From assembly GCA_013399115.1 (NCBI GenBank), contig VXAA01005247.1, positions 1,636,226 to 1,700,225 on the forward strand: a stretch of DNA of 64,000 nt, given 5' to 3'. The stretch is from Anseranas semipalmata (taxonomy: Eukaryota; Chordata; Aves; Anseriformes; Anseranatidae). Positions 52,820-64,000 of the stretch are shown here, in pieces. Positions within the stretch are counted from its first letter, which is position 1; each line of letters starts with the position of its first letter. Made by a program: the position numbers and the translations under genes. Below the pieces are notes generated by a model that saw only the letters and a program-made list of their open reading frames with translations, was not told the origin of the DNA and did not search any database.

Positions 52820-54241
52820 GTAAGAACAAATAAATCCAAAAAACATTTGAAGACAAATTCATACTTGTTCAACATATAGACTTTGTTTACATTCTGACAT
52901 TCAATCCAATCTTGATAATATTTCAGTTCAGTTTGCTGACGCTGTCTGTCCTTCCACAAGTTCTTGCAGGACTGAAACTGAAATTGTGTTGAAGCTGTGC
53001 TAAAGGCTGCAGCAGGCAGACAGGGCATGTGGGATGTCAGAGAGAAGACAGGCTGAATGGGGAGCCTTTGGGGTTTCTATGTTTTGAACTTTTAAGCTGA
53101 TTCAGTTGGTCTTTCCAGTAATTAAAACACAAAAAGCCATTAAAATTTGATGATTAGTTTACAGAAATGAGTCTGTGTTACTTAAAAGGCACTTGAAAGC
53201 TTCTGTGTAAAAACATGATATTCCCTTTTATAAATAAATATCTAACTTTGTTTCCCTTTAAAAGAAGTTGCTAAAGAAGCTGCTTGATTATTAAAAAGAA
53301 AATACATTTTTTTGCATTTAGAAGAGTTAAAAATAAATCATCTCTGCTCTAAATAATTCTCCTTTTGTACAAATGATTTTAGCCAATAGAACATTTTATT
53401 ATGAATCTAATTCAACTAGTCATTGTTCCTCAATTTGGTTAAATGACTGATTTTAGAAAATGTCCAGAGTTCACATTGCTTAGATCTGTACTCCAACCAT
53501 GAATCTGGAAGATACTGATAATATGTTGCAGTTGATCCAGTAAGTAACGGTGAGATTTTAATGTCAATGTAAAAGAAAAATAAAAGAAAACTGGCAACAC
53601 TACAATTATTATTATTATTATTATTATTAATATTTAATATTACTATTATTATTTAGTATTACATATCTCTGTCGAATTACTGATGACACAGAAGCCTTAC
53701 TTTGTCCATCAGGAGAAACATACTGGGGACAAATAATTCTCATCTACTTTTGTTAGCTTAGAGGGTGTTTGTGCCCATGGGAGTGCTTCTAGGCCAGTGA
53801 AAACACAAAACAGAAGGCAGTTTTAGGAGCATCTGATACTTGTCCCTGGAATTTAGTTGTCTGTTTTACGGTAATACAGAGCATCCTCTATTGCTATCAC
53901 AATGGAGGAAGGGGAGCTTATGATGGGGTCACTATTCCCAGAGGTTTCTTGCTTTTTTTTTTTCTTGAAAACCAGAACTTTTTGCATTTCCACAACTTTC
54001 ATTGCAGTGCTCATACATGCCTAAGGGAAGGTGCATGTTTAAGTCCTAAAATTGGTACAGCCGCAAAGAAAACTAAACATTGGTGTGTATGCACCTAATG
54101 TTAAAAAATGTGTTGCTATGGGTATCCTTGAATAGGTACTGAACTATTGAGAAGTATTTGTTTAACATTTTGGGCCATATTAATGTGGTTGTTCTGATAT
54201 GTTTTTAATCCTTTTCACAAATTGGATGTTTCCAATTACAG
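52820..54241 (+). other. SUCLG2: SUCLG2 intron 8 (1.4 kb)
   Basis: The donor is GTAAGA and the acceptor CAATTACAG. It contains an (ATT)n microsatellite at 53605-53628, continuing imperfectly to about 53654. Nothing else is recognised. Confidence 0.93.
53605..53654. repeat. (ATT)n microsatellite
   Basis: Eight perfect ATT units are followed by imperfect TATT/ACT/ATT units. It is probably length-polymorphic. Confidence 0.9.
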
Positions 54242-54384
54242 TGAATGGTGCTGGTCTTGCAATGGCAACTTGTGATATAATATCCTTGAACGGTGGAAAG
54301 CCAGCCAACTTCCTGGATCTTGGTGGAGGTGTGAAAGAAGCCCAGGTGTATCAAGCATTCAAACTGCTGACTGCTGATCCAAAG
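54242..54384 (+). CDS. SUCLG2: SUCLG2 exon 9: start of CoA-ligase domain
   Basis: The exon has 143 nt. The first two bases complete the split Val codon and it ends in phase 0 before GTAAAA. It encodes [40 protein letters not shown] and KLLTADPK, about residues 307-354. [11 protein letters not shown] and NFLDLGGG are hallmark segments of the beta subunit's C-terminal CoA-ligase domain, which packs against the alpha subunit at the active site. The protein would continue in exon 10 with a conserved NIFGG-containing segment, which I did not find in the remaining 9.6 kb. A 43-bp A-rich tract begins three bases into the intron. Confidence 0.97.
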
Positions 54385-54386
54385 GT

Positions 54387-54429
54387 AAAAAACAAACCAA
54401 AAAAAAAAACAAAAAAAAAAAAAAAAAAA
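54387..54429. repeat. A-rich tract directly at the start of intron 9
   Basis: A runs interrupted by single C bases start three bases after the exon 9/intron 9 border. Such tracts vary in length, and this one forms the intron positions just after the GT of the donor. Confidence 0.85.
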
Positions 54430-57400
54430 CCACATTGGTTTTGGACAGGAAGCTTCCTCATGCAGCAGTACAGTTGTGTTATAGAACTACGTATAGTGTG
54501 GTGAAAATACAGTTAATGGTGTAAACATAAAGAATGAGTTATTAAAGGGACAGTCTGAAAGGAAAATGATTTCACTGAGCCAGTGGATTGACTTTTCAGT
54601 TCCTAATCCACACACGGATTTGCTAGTCAGCCTTGAGTGGGCACTTTTTCAAGGCAGTTCAACAAAGAAATGCAGATGTGTTAACGCTGGGCATGGCAAT
54701 GCTGACCTTTGAACATCTGACTCCTAAAGTGGAATTTCTGAGGAGGCTTAGATACTTAAAATGTAATTCCTAACAATGTAGTGCCACAGTGAGTGAGAAG
54801 GAAAATTTGAGTTAATCAAATGGCTAATTCCGAGGTTTCTAAAGTATCTGATTCTACACTACAGGATAGTCTGTGTTTAATTAACATTCACAGGCTGCAG
54901 TCCTATCCTGGTACACTCTCACACTTTCTTCTGCAGATGGAGGTGCAGTTGCTCTTTCCTTGAACAACAGACTTGAGCCTGTGTGTGTTGAGCAGAAGTT
55001 ATTTCTAGAGATGCATGTTAGCGTGCTGAGGTCATTGGTCCCTGTTTGCAGACAGAAGCAGAATAGCTGCTGAGAGAATATTGATCAGGCGTAGGCACTG
55101 GAGCGGTGCCAGCTGACCAGCCCTGCCAACGTGGAGTTATGCTTTTGTGTGTAGCCAGAACCTAGGTTGCTGTAGGTTTTTCTTGTACTAATGAAAATCT
55201 GTCAAAGGGCTTTGATCATCTTATCCATCTCCTGCACCTAAGCATCTCCAGTGAAGTCCCAATTTCAACACTTCTTTTTGTGGATATGGCTCTTTTTTTT
55301 TCTTGTGCCTCTATCCCTTTTCCTTACTTTCAATATGTGTGTGTGATATAAACCCATCTAAATACTGCCTTCCTGTGAAAATTACATCGCTGTAATTATA
55401 TACCCTCAGCAGCAGTAAGTGACAAAATATAATTTTTTCAGTTAGAGGAGGATATTGTTTGCAGCAACATTTCAAGGCAAAATCATGAAGAAAATCTACA
55501 GTACAAAATAAGCTCATGTAGACTTTATATTGTAAACCCTTAGCAGTTGCAACTCTTCTTGCATGTTTTTAAGGCATGTAGCACCTTGATGCCTCAACTG
55601 TACCAGACAGTCATCTACAAGATTTAAAACATTTTTCCTGGATCTTTTTACACTCTCATATATTTGGGTAGTGCTGACTTTTTGTTCGCAGAGGTCTAGA
55701 TTTATGCTGTTCCTATGACCCTCAGGAAGAGAACTTGTTGTCTTATTCTACTTAGTGATCTTACAGACTTCAAGTTATTAACGTGTCTAAAAGAACATAG
55801 ACCTGAAGAAGTAGAGAAGCAAGATATCTTGCCTAGGGCAGAAGGGAGTCAGGGTGGGACTTGAGATACGTGCTAGAATATATGATAGTTTCTTTCATTG
55901 TCTGGTGCTAGTAGACACTGTTATACTTGTGTTCATTTGTGTGAGTTTTAGCTATTCTCAGGACATTAACGAAAGATTTGTTTGTGTTTGTGTTGTTCTG
56001 CACTGCATGCTTAGTATGATGATCAAGCTTTGGCTGAGATGTAATTTAGTTCTGAAACTTGTATTAGTGGTGGAGAAGCAGGTGCAGTAAAGTCTTAGAT
56101 ACACAACTTAGCTGATGATTATCACTATGCTAAATAAGTTTTTGTCTGCTACAGCACAAACAGCAGGTATTAATTTTAGTGATGAAAATTAAGTTTAAAC
56201 AATCTTAAAACAAAAAGGCATTTCAGTAGCTCTCATCTATTTCACACCTGCATACCCAACATTTGACTTGAGAATGTATCCTCCTTCAATTCTATATTCT
56301 CTTACTTAACACTAGCAGCTTTAACCAGTGCTAGTGAAGCTATGCTAATTGGGACAGCGGGGCAAAGTAAAAGGTAGCATGGAAAGGACCTGAAATAGTC
56401 ATATGTACGTATTCTTGTCTACGTAGCCGGCTATAGTTGTGCCATTCCTGGCTTTGTGACTGGCCCAGGATGCAGAAGGCTTTAGCCTCAATGCAACGTA
56501 ACTCATTCCTCATTCATTGCCTCCTCTCTTTTCCTTTTTGCATGCCTTTTCTGATCGTTTTTCTCACGTCTTTTCTACATAGGAAAAAATCACAGAACAG
56601 CCCTGTTGTGTTTCTTTTCTGCTTGTTCCCTGTATTACACTCAGGATGAAGGGCAAGGATGACTGCTTAGAGTCCCACTGGACTCTGCTGTTTGGAGTGG
56701 TGCGGGGGAAGGAGGGTGCCTCTGAAAGCTCTCTGCTCTAGGGAATGTAGCTCACAGCAAACTGGGATGCACGTACGCAAGTGACAGCATTGTCAGCTGC
56801 GGACTTTGCATTGTTATAGAGATTTATTGCTGTTGTCCATTTTTAAGTGTCTCCAAAAACATGGAGCCTCTGAGGTGTGAATAAACAAGCAAACAGTCTG
56901 CAGAGCTTTAATATAGAGAAGCACTGGCTTTTAGTTCCACTGAAATACAGCACTGGCAGCATTAAGGACATTGCAAGAGAAGAAATCTTCCAGAAGGAAA
57001 TGTTCAACTGCACTTTGAAATAGATTTCTTTCTTTCTCTCTAGCTGTTTTTAAAATGTCTATTTTGTAGTAAAGTAAAAAAATAAAATAAAATACAGGTA
57101 TGCCATGATTTCATTTAGTAAAGCTGGGGATATCGTTTGTGAGAAAACTGAAGATGTTTGATGGTTTGTTTTTGGTTTAATCTGGCTGTTGTCAGTGTCT
57201 ATAATTCTTTAAAAAACAACAACAACAACAAAAACTTTGTTGCAAAAGGTTACCCTCTGGCTTTTGGATGGAAATGCTGTCTTTGGAGTCAGCGACCCTG
57301 TTATACTCTGCTGGTCTTGTTTGCAGTCTGCCCTATCCAGTCCTTCCTAGGTCAGACAGGTCATTGTAATGGCTCCGAATTCTTTGTTTTTCACAATATA

Positions 57401-60400
57401 AATTCCAGAGTTTTTTCCTTTCTGACTGTCTTCTTTCTCTGAGTTTGTGCAGTGTGCCTGCTTTGGCAGAAAATGAAATGTCTTCCTTCTTTTCAGTTAG
57501 TAATGGGAACAGGGAAGTTGGCTCTATTCTGGGTGTTGGAACTGCTGGGAGTTACCATATAACTGTTTGTAGGATTCAATGGTTTCCAAAAGGCTAATGC
57601 TGAAAAAAGTCAATAAATCTGCTGTCCGGGACACTGAAGCTTAGCTACCATCTCAGCCCTCTGCTTTGGCCTGGATCTGTCCAACAAAACTACACTCCTA
57701 AATGACCCAGAAGTTCTTCTAGCAAATTTTTTAAAATGCACGTTTTAGAGAGAGGAGTCTTCATGGGAAGTTTCAGATGTCAGGCTGGCTGAATCATGAT
57801 TTTGAAGACCTTAGTGAGTATGGGATCCCATAATGAGTATGCTCTTGGAGGATGTATTTGGTGACTACAGTTAGGCAAAAGCCAGAAGCATCTTACCTAC
57901 AACCTGAAGCAAGTCACACCTTCCTCTCCCATACTATTGTAACAGAATAAAGGTAATATTGTATAGGTTACTGGTATAAGAGAGTTGCCCGTTAATGCTT
58001 TCATAAATGGTATGTATACTTTAGATATGTGGTCCAAGCATGGGGCTACATAGTCTTTTCTCAAGTTTTCGGCTGCATGGCATCGCTGTCCCTTGTTGTT
58101 CCCTCTCCCTAACAGGAGCTAAAATACATAAATGTAAGTAAAGCAAATAAAGCTGTAAACAGGTTTGACTTGCCATTGACTGGCTCTAGTCCTGAGCTTA
58201 ATGATCAACTCCTAACAGAAAGTAACATTGAAATACAGGAACTTAAAGGCCAAAATTGTTTGTTTTTTGTTCTTCCCTCTAAAGCTCCTTTGACATTCTT
58301 TTGACACCTGTCCTTGATGATGCTACCAAATTGATTTATCAAATCAATTGCTGTTAACAAGTGTTTGCTCGTCATATAGGCAAAAAAAAACTATTGACAG
58401 ACTGAAAAACTTTTCTCTGGAAAAAATACTCTGTAATGACATCTGTTAACTCATATCCAGGGAATAATTAATATCAAACACACACAAAACTTTTTGTCCT
58501 TGTAGCCATTCCTTAGTCCAAATTCAGATTATTGTTTACTGAATGTGGAATATGCATTCTTATTCGTGTCACTTTGCTTTGCCTGTTTGCTTATGTCAGA
58601 TGCATCTCTCTGTCCACCTCAGTGATGGGAAAAGTAATGGCACTGATGTGTCTTGCCATTAAGTGGCGAGTGAAGCAGAGGTCTCCGGGCTTTTATTTTC
58701 CAGGCATCTGAGAGTGAAGAGAATTCTGAAAGAGGGTATCATTAAATCATAATTTTGCAATTCAGTTATTTTCCAGCTGTGCTTGGTGTGAAAGTAATAC
58801 AGCTTATCCATCCTTATTATATAAGACATTTTTATGACTAGCTTATCCTTTTGGCTTGAGGGATTTTTAGTATTAGTTTTCTTAACGTTACAGTCTGTTA
58901 TGTAGCAACAGAAGGCATAACTCTCTACTAAGAGAAAAGGGTTGTGATACTCTTTTCTCAAGCTTCAGAAATAAAAAAAAAAAAAAAAGGCTGCCTTTTA
59001 TAACCTATTTGGTCTTAATTTTGGGTGAATGAATTCAGAACTAATTGGGTGAACTAGTTCAGTTTAGACAATTCAGGAAGTATACAAGCATTCAGGCAGT
59101 TTGTAGCGTAGTAACTGTCCTGGGGTGTTACCGCACTCTTTGCTCTCACTCTACAACTTGAAACAATGACTTACTCCAGGTTTTAGGGGAAAAGGATCTT
59201 TTGAGTATGGTTTCCAACTATGTTTGACTATAAAGCAGGGGATTTTATCCTGGAAATTATGCAAAAATCTGTCTTATTCCAAGTCTGTGCCTAGTGTTTA
59301 GCTGTTATGTTACAAACCTGAGCCAAAAAGGGGTTTTGGCAGTGAATCTTTTCTTCTTAGGAGTTGCCAGGCGCCTATTCTGTTCCAAACCAATTATTCC
59401 ATGCAGCATGCCCACTGCAGCATCGTTTCGGACAGTCTCAGGGGGGAGTAAAGAGACTGAAAGAAGAAAAGGGGGATGTTGTCACAGGGTGTTCCTGATC
59501 CAGGATTGGGCACTGAGACACTATAATTGCACCAAGTAATAATAAAAATAATATCAGCAGCCAAGTTGTGAGTGCAGACAGTTTTCACAGCTGTTTAATG
59601 TGATCTGCAGAATGTCTGTTGCAGTATTTGTCATGCCAATCAGTCAAGACTGTCAAGTATGTCTCATCTATGAAGAGTTGCAGCTTGAACATCAAAAGCA
59701 GCATCCAGAAACAAACAACTAATTTGGTTTTCTTCTAGGGTTGTCGAGAGTGGTTATTGTTGTTAGTTATGGTATTTTTGTGTGGAGTGGGAAGAGGGTG
59801 CTTGGGGGAGTAGGAAGGGGGGGGACTATTAAGCTTTAAAAGTCATAAATAGGAAATAGTTCATTGAGCCTTTAACAATATAGAAATTAGAATGTCTACA
59901 CTTTCAGCAATAGTGAGCCTTGTCATAGTCAGAGCATGGGCTGGCTGTGAATGGTTTGTCCTGCATTTTCTGCATTTCACTACTAACTGCCAGTAGTAGA
60001 TTTCTCAATGTTATGACAATGCAAAGCCATAAATCAGTAGTATCAGGTAACCTTCTCTGTGTCACACATGCAGCCTATGTCAGTGTGTATATAGTGGTAA
60101 AGAAAAAAAAATGAAATGTAAATAGCATTCGGTTATAGACGTATAATAGTGTTAGCATTGGATTTGTTTGAATTGTCAGATTGCATGTCATTTCAGATAA
60201 TGCAGAGGAACCCTATTCTTACATAGTCATTAGGAATCTTCTTGCTTTCTCATTCAAATATCATACACCCTTTACACACTTCATTACCCGGCTCTTCTTT
60301 ACACAGCATGAAAAGTCGTTATGCCTTGTGTGTTTTTCTGATTCACACAAGAGGGTGAAGCATTGTATGCTATTTTGAGTACTCTAAAAACTGTAGCCGA

Positions 60401-61639
60401 AGAGTTATTTTAGTGAAAAATGTCTGTGTTATAGGCTACATGCCAACAGTGCCAGACCTCTGTGGTAGTGGAAGTAATTCCAAAAATTGGAACTGTGACC
60501 AGAATTCTCTTGCTTTTACCCAAGCTAGAGCACCAGCTGGCATGCTGACTTCAATTGAAACCATCACTCTCCCTTCTCTCCTCCCCTCTCCCGCATTCCC
60601 CGTGAGTACCTCTGTATGGTTTTCTTTCAGTGCTCTGTCAAAGAGGCCCAAGTTCAGAACTTAAAGGACCTAGGAGTTCTGGAGTGCTTTGCAGCTCCAG
60701 CTAGGTGTCTAATAATGGTGGCACTTGAATTTAGTGGATACTTCTGAGAAGTTTAGGCTTTGACTGCTGTTTTTTTCACCCTCTGTGTGAACTATGGGTT
60801 ATAACACTCATCTTCCATAGATGACTGCTCTTGAGACTGATGAAAAACTATATAGGCTGTTAAAAGAATGTAAGTGCTATGGAAATTATAAAAGTTATAA
60901 CTGTTCCTTTACTGCTTATTGCATAGCCATATCCTAGTGGCAGTTTTGTACTCAGCATTGTTTTTGTATAAATGAAATATTAAATTTTAAAAAAGAAAGT
61001 TGTAGTCAATAAACCTGTTGTTTTTGTGTTGCGATTTTGACATTTGTGTAAGGCAATGTCTAATAAATTGTTGATGTATATCACAGTTTTCAGAAGCTAG
61101 ATCTTACTGTGTCATCTTAATGTTATCTCCTAATAGCATGTAGGGAGCCCGTTTTCCTTTGGGTATGTGTGAACATGTAGGGTGAGACCATCCCTTTCTC
61201 TTAAAATACACAAAAGACTTAAGGGTTGTAAGAAGGACCAGACACAACAAGGTGAAGGAAACCTTTAGTTAACCTGGGTAATCAGCCCAGTGTTGGAGGT
61301 TAACATCTGCCATGGTAAAGCAAGATGTAGTAAGGTTTAAATGCAGCAAAGAAAGTTAGGTTAGATGTTCTGAAAATTGTCCAGCAGGAAAGGTGGTTGA
61401 ATCCTTCAGCAGTTTATGTATAGCTTATCGGCTATACAACACTGCAAGTTAAGAACTGCCTTAAACAAAAACTTATCTGGGATGTTTCAGGAAGAGCTGA
61501 TTCTGCCTTGCGGCCAATGAATGGACTTGAGTTTTTTTTCCTGTTTCAGACAACAGCTCTAAATCTAAAGCTGTGATTAGTAGTTTTACATGGGCAATAA
61601 TGCTTTGGCTTTTTAAGCCTTTGAAAGTTTAAGGTTACT

Positions 61640-61700
61640 ATCATAGGATGACAGTTTGTAGAGGTAGAAAAGACCTATCAGAGCACCGAACCATCTGGTA
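61640..61700 (-). repeat. Doubtful diverged CR1 3'-end fragment
   Basis: ATCATAGGATGACAG, then GTAGAGGTAGAAAAGACCTA and GAGCACCGAACCATC, resemble the reverse complement of a CR1 3' end (consensus-like ATCATAGAATCACAG, GGTTGGAAAAGACCT, GATCATCGAGTCCAACC). The match is short and imperfect. Confidence 0.4.
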
Positions 61701-64000
61701 AAGCTGGGCAAAGTTGAGAAAGGCATATTGTACTTTCTGCATCAATAATTTGTACAAATATAACTGAGGATATTGGAGCACATCCATCTGCAAACCACTA
61801 ACACTCATAGTTCTTTTACTGTAGGGTTTGGGCTTATCAGAGTAATTTAGGACTTTTCCCACATTTGTATTAGTGCTACATTGGTGAGAAAATATAGGCT
61901 AATAGATTTTGAGCAAGGATTTCTTCTAATGTGTCTTTGCAATTTCACAGGTATTAATTTAAAGTGGCTAGTCATCTTTTAGAGCACTTAAAGTATTGAA
62001 AAGGCATTCTTTCACTTCATGTAAGCATTTTTAGAGACTCATAACATATTGCCAATGTTTATGAAAATGTGAGGACAATTATGCATTTTTTAAATGCTTA
62101 ATAGAATTTTCTTGATTTATAATCAAGAGTAATATATTTTTCATGAGCATGTGTATTATTGAGTCCTAAGTAATGGTTATGTAAATATACTTTAACATGA
62201 ATTTGCCATTATTTGTAGGCACTGACAAGTTGAGTGCCTTTTGGCATTTTAAAGTCGACTATAATGAATCATGAAAATAAACTTACTAAGCAAGAGAAAA
62301 ACTTGCAGAGATTTTGTAATCGCCTCTTTCATAGCAGAATGGGGAAAATTTACAAACCTTTCATTTAAAGGGAAATACTGAAAAACTTGTGGAGGGACCA
62401 CAACAGAAACATAGCTGTTAGGTTTGGATGGATCTATGGTGAAGGAGGCGGGAGAGCTCTATCTAAACAGCTTCCACGCTGGCGAATGAGACCTGTTTCT
62501 TTTAACTGGTGGGTGGCTTTGTATTCAGTCACTTGAGTTTTTTGAAATTTTGTGCGCCAGTTACCTTCTTCTATGGTGGTATCTCTTCTGAAATAGGTGC
62601 AAAGGAGCAGAAGTTTTCATCACCTCAAAAAACAGTCCACCTTACCCTCTTTAAGATAGCTGCTATGTGATCAAGGTTTGATGTATTTTTGTGCTTGTTT
62701 TGAGCTACATTTGATTAATGATCAGAGTGATAAGGAGTTTTTTAAGGGTTCGCTGTCCACGGAGAATCTGAACTTTCTGAGGTATCCACTGTTGAGCCAG
62801 TATGGCTGAGTGGGCAGCAGGAAGTGTTTGAGTTGAGAGAAGTACGTGGTACTGGATTATACGCATCTCTTACTTTAGTGTCATAGTGGGGTATTACCTG
62901 TTGCACCCCCCATCCAGGCCTAAAGCAACGGGCAGTGGATACAGGTAGTAAGATGGCAGGAACCCCTTGCACTGGGAACTGCCCGCTCCTGGGGTTGAAG
63001 CAGCAGTGGTGGAAATGGATAGCGATATACTATTAGTCTAGGTCTGTTACGGACCATGCTTATCTTAACTGCTAGTATTGGAAATACTGGATTAGTGTGA
63101 TGACTGAGGTTTATTACACTGTGGAAAATCTTCTCTTATTTAAAAAAGAGAAATCTCCATCTTGAAAACCTTGCAGTATCATCTGTAATTGCCAAATGCC
63201 TGATATCACAGCCAGCGTGTGCAGTATAACGTGCAGTTATGTTTGTGGGTGTTAGTATTGCCTAGTTAAAGGAAATGCTGTGTGTAATACATCAGAAAAG
63301 TGTTTAATCCTTTACTGTACTTTACAAATTGATTAAATTTTGAAAATTTATGTGACTCATTTCACAATTAGCAAGGATAAAAAGGGAAGATATTTTGGGA
63401 ATCTCAATTTGGTAATTCATCTTGGTGAGATGAGTATATTATGAATCTATATAGAGATCGTCTAGCATACAGAGTAATGAAAGAATAATCATTTAATAAT
63501 ACAAGTACAAAATAATGTATTAATAAAAATTTTAGCTTCCCCACTTAAGCTCCTCTGTAGAGAAAATCGCATTTTATTACTCATTATTTTTAAGTGGTTT
63601 GAGATGTTATGGCTGTCTACGAAAGTGTTTGTTCTTTCCATCAAAATGAAGAAATCTAATCACCTCACCTCCATCTGTTCCTGATAGAAACAGGCCTAGA
63701 TGAATAATTGTATATTTCAGGTAGGTGCTTTTAGCCATTTATACTGAGTAGAATGTGCTCTTCTTCTGACAGTGAAATGGGTATCAACTGTTTTTACTTA
63801 TAATTTCTGAAGCACCCTTGATGGATGGAGTACAGATAGAGCATAGGTTAGCTGAAGAATAAGACTCAATTTTGGGGGGAAAAAAAAAAGGTGATATGTG
63901 ATTAAAATTAAAGACCACTTTCCCATCATAAAATTAGCTTTTAAAGACCAAAGAATAAAGGGCCCGATCTTGCTAAGATCTTTAGTATAAAGATAAGTCT

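Larger units (their letters stand above)
1..64000 (+). other. SUCLG2: SUCLG2 gene, internal part (introns 1-9, exons 2-9)
   Basis: The whole window appears to be one transcription unit. SUCLG2 encodes the beta subunit of the GDP-forming succinate-CoA ligase of the mitochondrial matrix. With the SUCLG1 alpha subunit it interconverts succinyl-CoA + GDP + Pi and succinate + GTP in the TCA cycle. Eight exons on the + strand translate into one continuous 326-residue segment. If exon 1 gives about 28 residues, as in the human protein, this is about residues 29-354 of 432. The residues identify SUCLG2 rather than the ATP-specific paralogue SUCLA2: NLQEYQSKKLM near the mature N terminus, the NPFGETPEGQ segment and [15 protein letters not shown]. 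There are no frameshifts or stops and every junction has GT-AG borders. Exon 1 with the promoter, and exons 10-11 with the 3' UTR, are outside the window. Exon numbers follow the human gene from memory. Confidence 0.96.
54385..64000 (+). other. SUCLG2: SUCLG2 intron 9, 5' part (at least 9.6 kb)
   Basis: This is intronic sequence up to the window end, with no further SUCLG2 exon. It holds an A-rich tract at 54387-54429, an (AAC)n run at about 57213-57230, an A homopolymer at 58973-58988, a G run near 59817-59824 and a doubtful CR1-like fragment at 61640-61700. Open frames here (for example 60413-60664 on + and 62742-62972 on -) are short and have no recognisable domains. Confidence 0.88.

Noticed and set aside
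54385..64000. Search for SUCLG2 exon 10
   Set aside because: No acceptor followed by a VEAILVNIFGG-like reading was found, so the exon must lie beyond the window.
1..64000. CRISPR arrays, operons, tRNA or rRNA genes, intact transposons
   Set aside because: This is vertebrate intronic DNA. No regularly spaced repeats, tRNA-like cloverleaf with A/B boxes, rRNA signature or intact transposase/RT ORF was noticed on reading.

Overview
The window is vertebrate nuclear DNA, almost certainly from a bird. It is AT-rich and intron-dominated. The only recognisable interspersed repeats are CR1-type non-LTR retrotransposon fragments, the characteristic LINE of avian genomes. The species cannot be told from the sequence.

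The window lies inside one gene on the + strand: SUCLG2, the GTP-specific beta subunit of mitochondrial succinate-CoA ligase (succinyl-CoA synthetase). Eight internal coding exons can be placed to the base: 3704-3845, 36484-36583, 36710-36800, 42776-42928, 43966-44055, 46938-47034, 52658-52819 and 54242-54384. All have AG/GT borders and compatible phases. Together they give 978 nt, or 326 uninterrupted codons. By comparison with the 11-exon mammalian gene they are exons 2-9. Exon 1 (start codon and most of the transit peptide) lies upstream of the window, and exons 10-11 lie downstream. The exons carry the ATP-grasp domain, with its glycine-rich GGRGKG loop and the Asn and Asp magnesium ligands, and the start of the C-terminal CoA-ligase domain.

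Layout: 1-3703 is the end of intron 1; 3846-36483 is a 32.6-kb intron 2; 36484-54384 holds the other seven exons, separated by introns of 126 bp to 6 kb; 54385-64000 is the start of intron 9. The introns hold CR1 fragments (about 4230-4372, 43397-43489, 45421-46040, and a doubtful one near 61640), many A/T homopolymers and short microsatellites, two runs of N, a nearly perfect 110-bp tandem duplication (48890-49109) and a 22-bp perfect palindrome beside a 21-bp tandem repeat (18929-19008).

Items for a second look are a possible 19-nt frame-breaking cassette exon in intron 4 (40929-40947), a 160-codon ORF just upstream of exon 3, and a minus-strand stretch in intron 4 that looks like a decayed coding sequence (39973-40654). 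No RNA gene, CpG-island promoter, CRISPR array or second intact gene was found. No previously undescribed system could be demonstrated.
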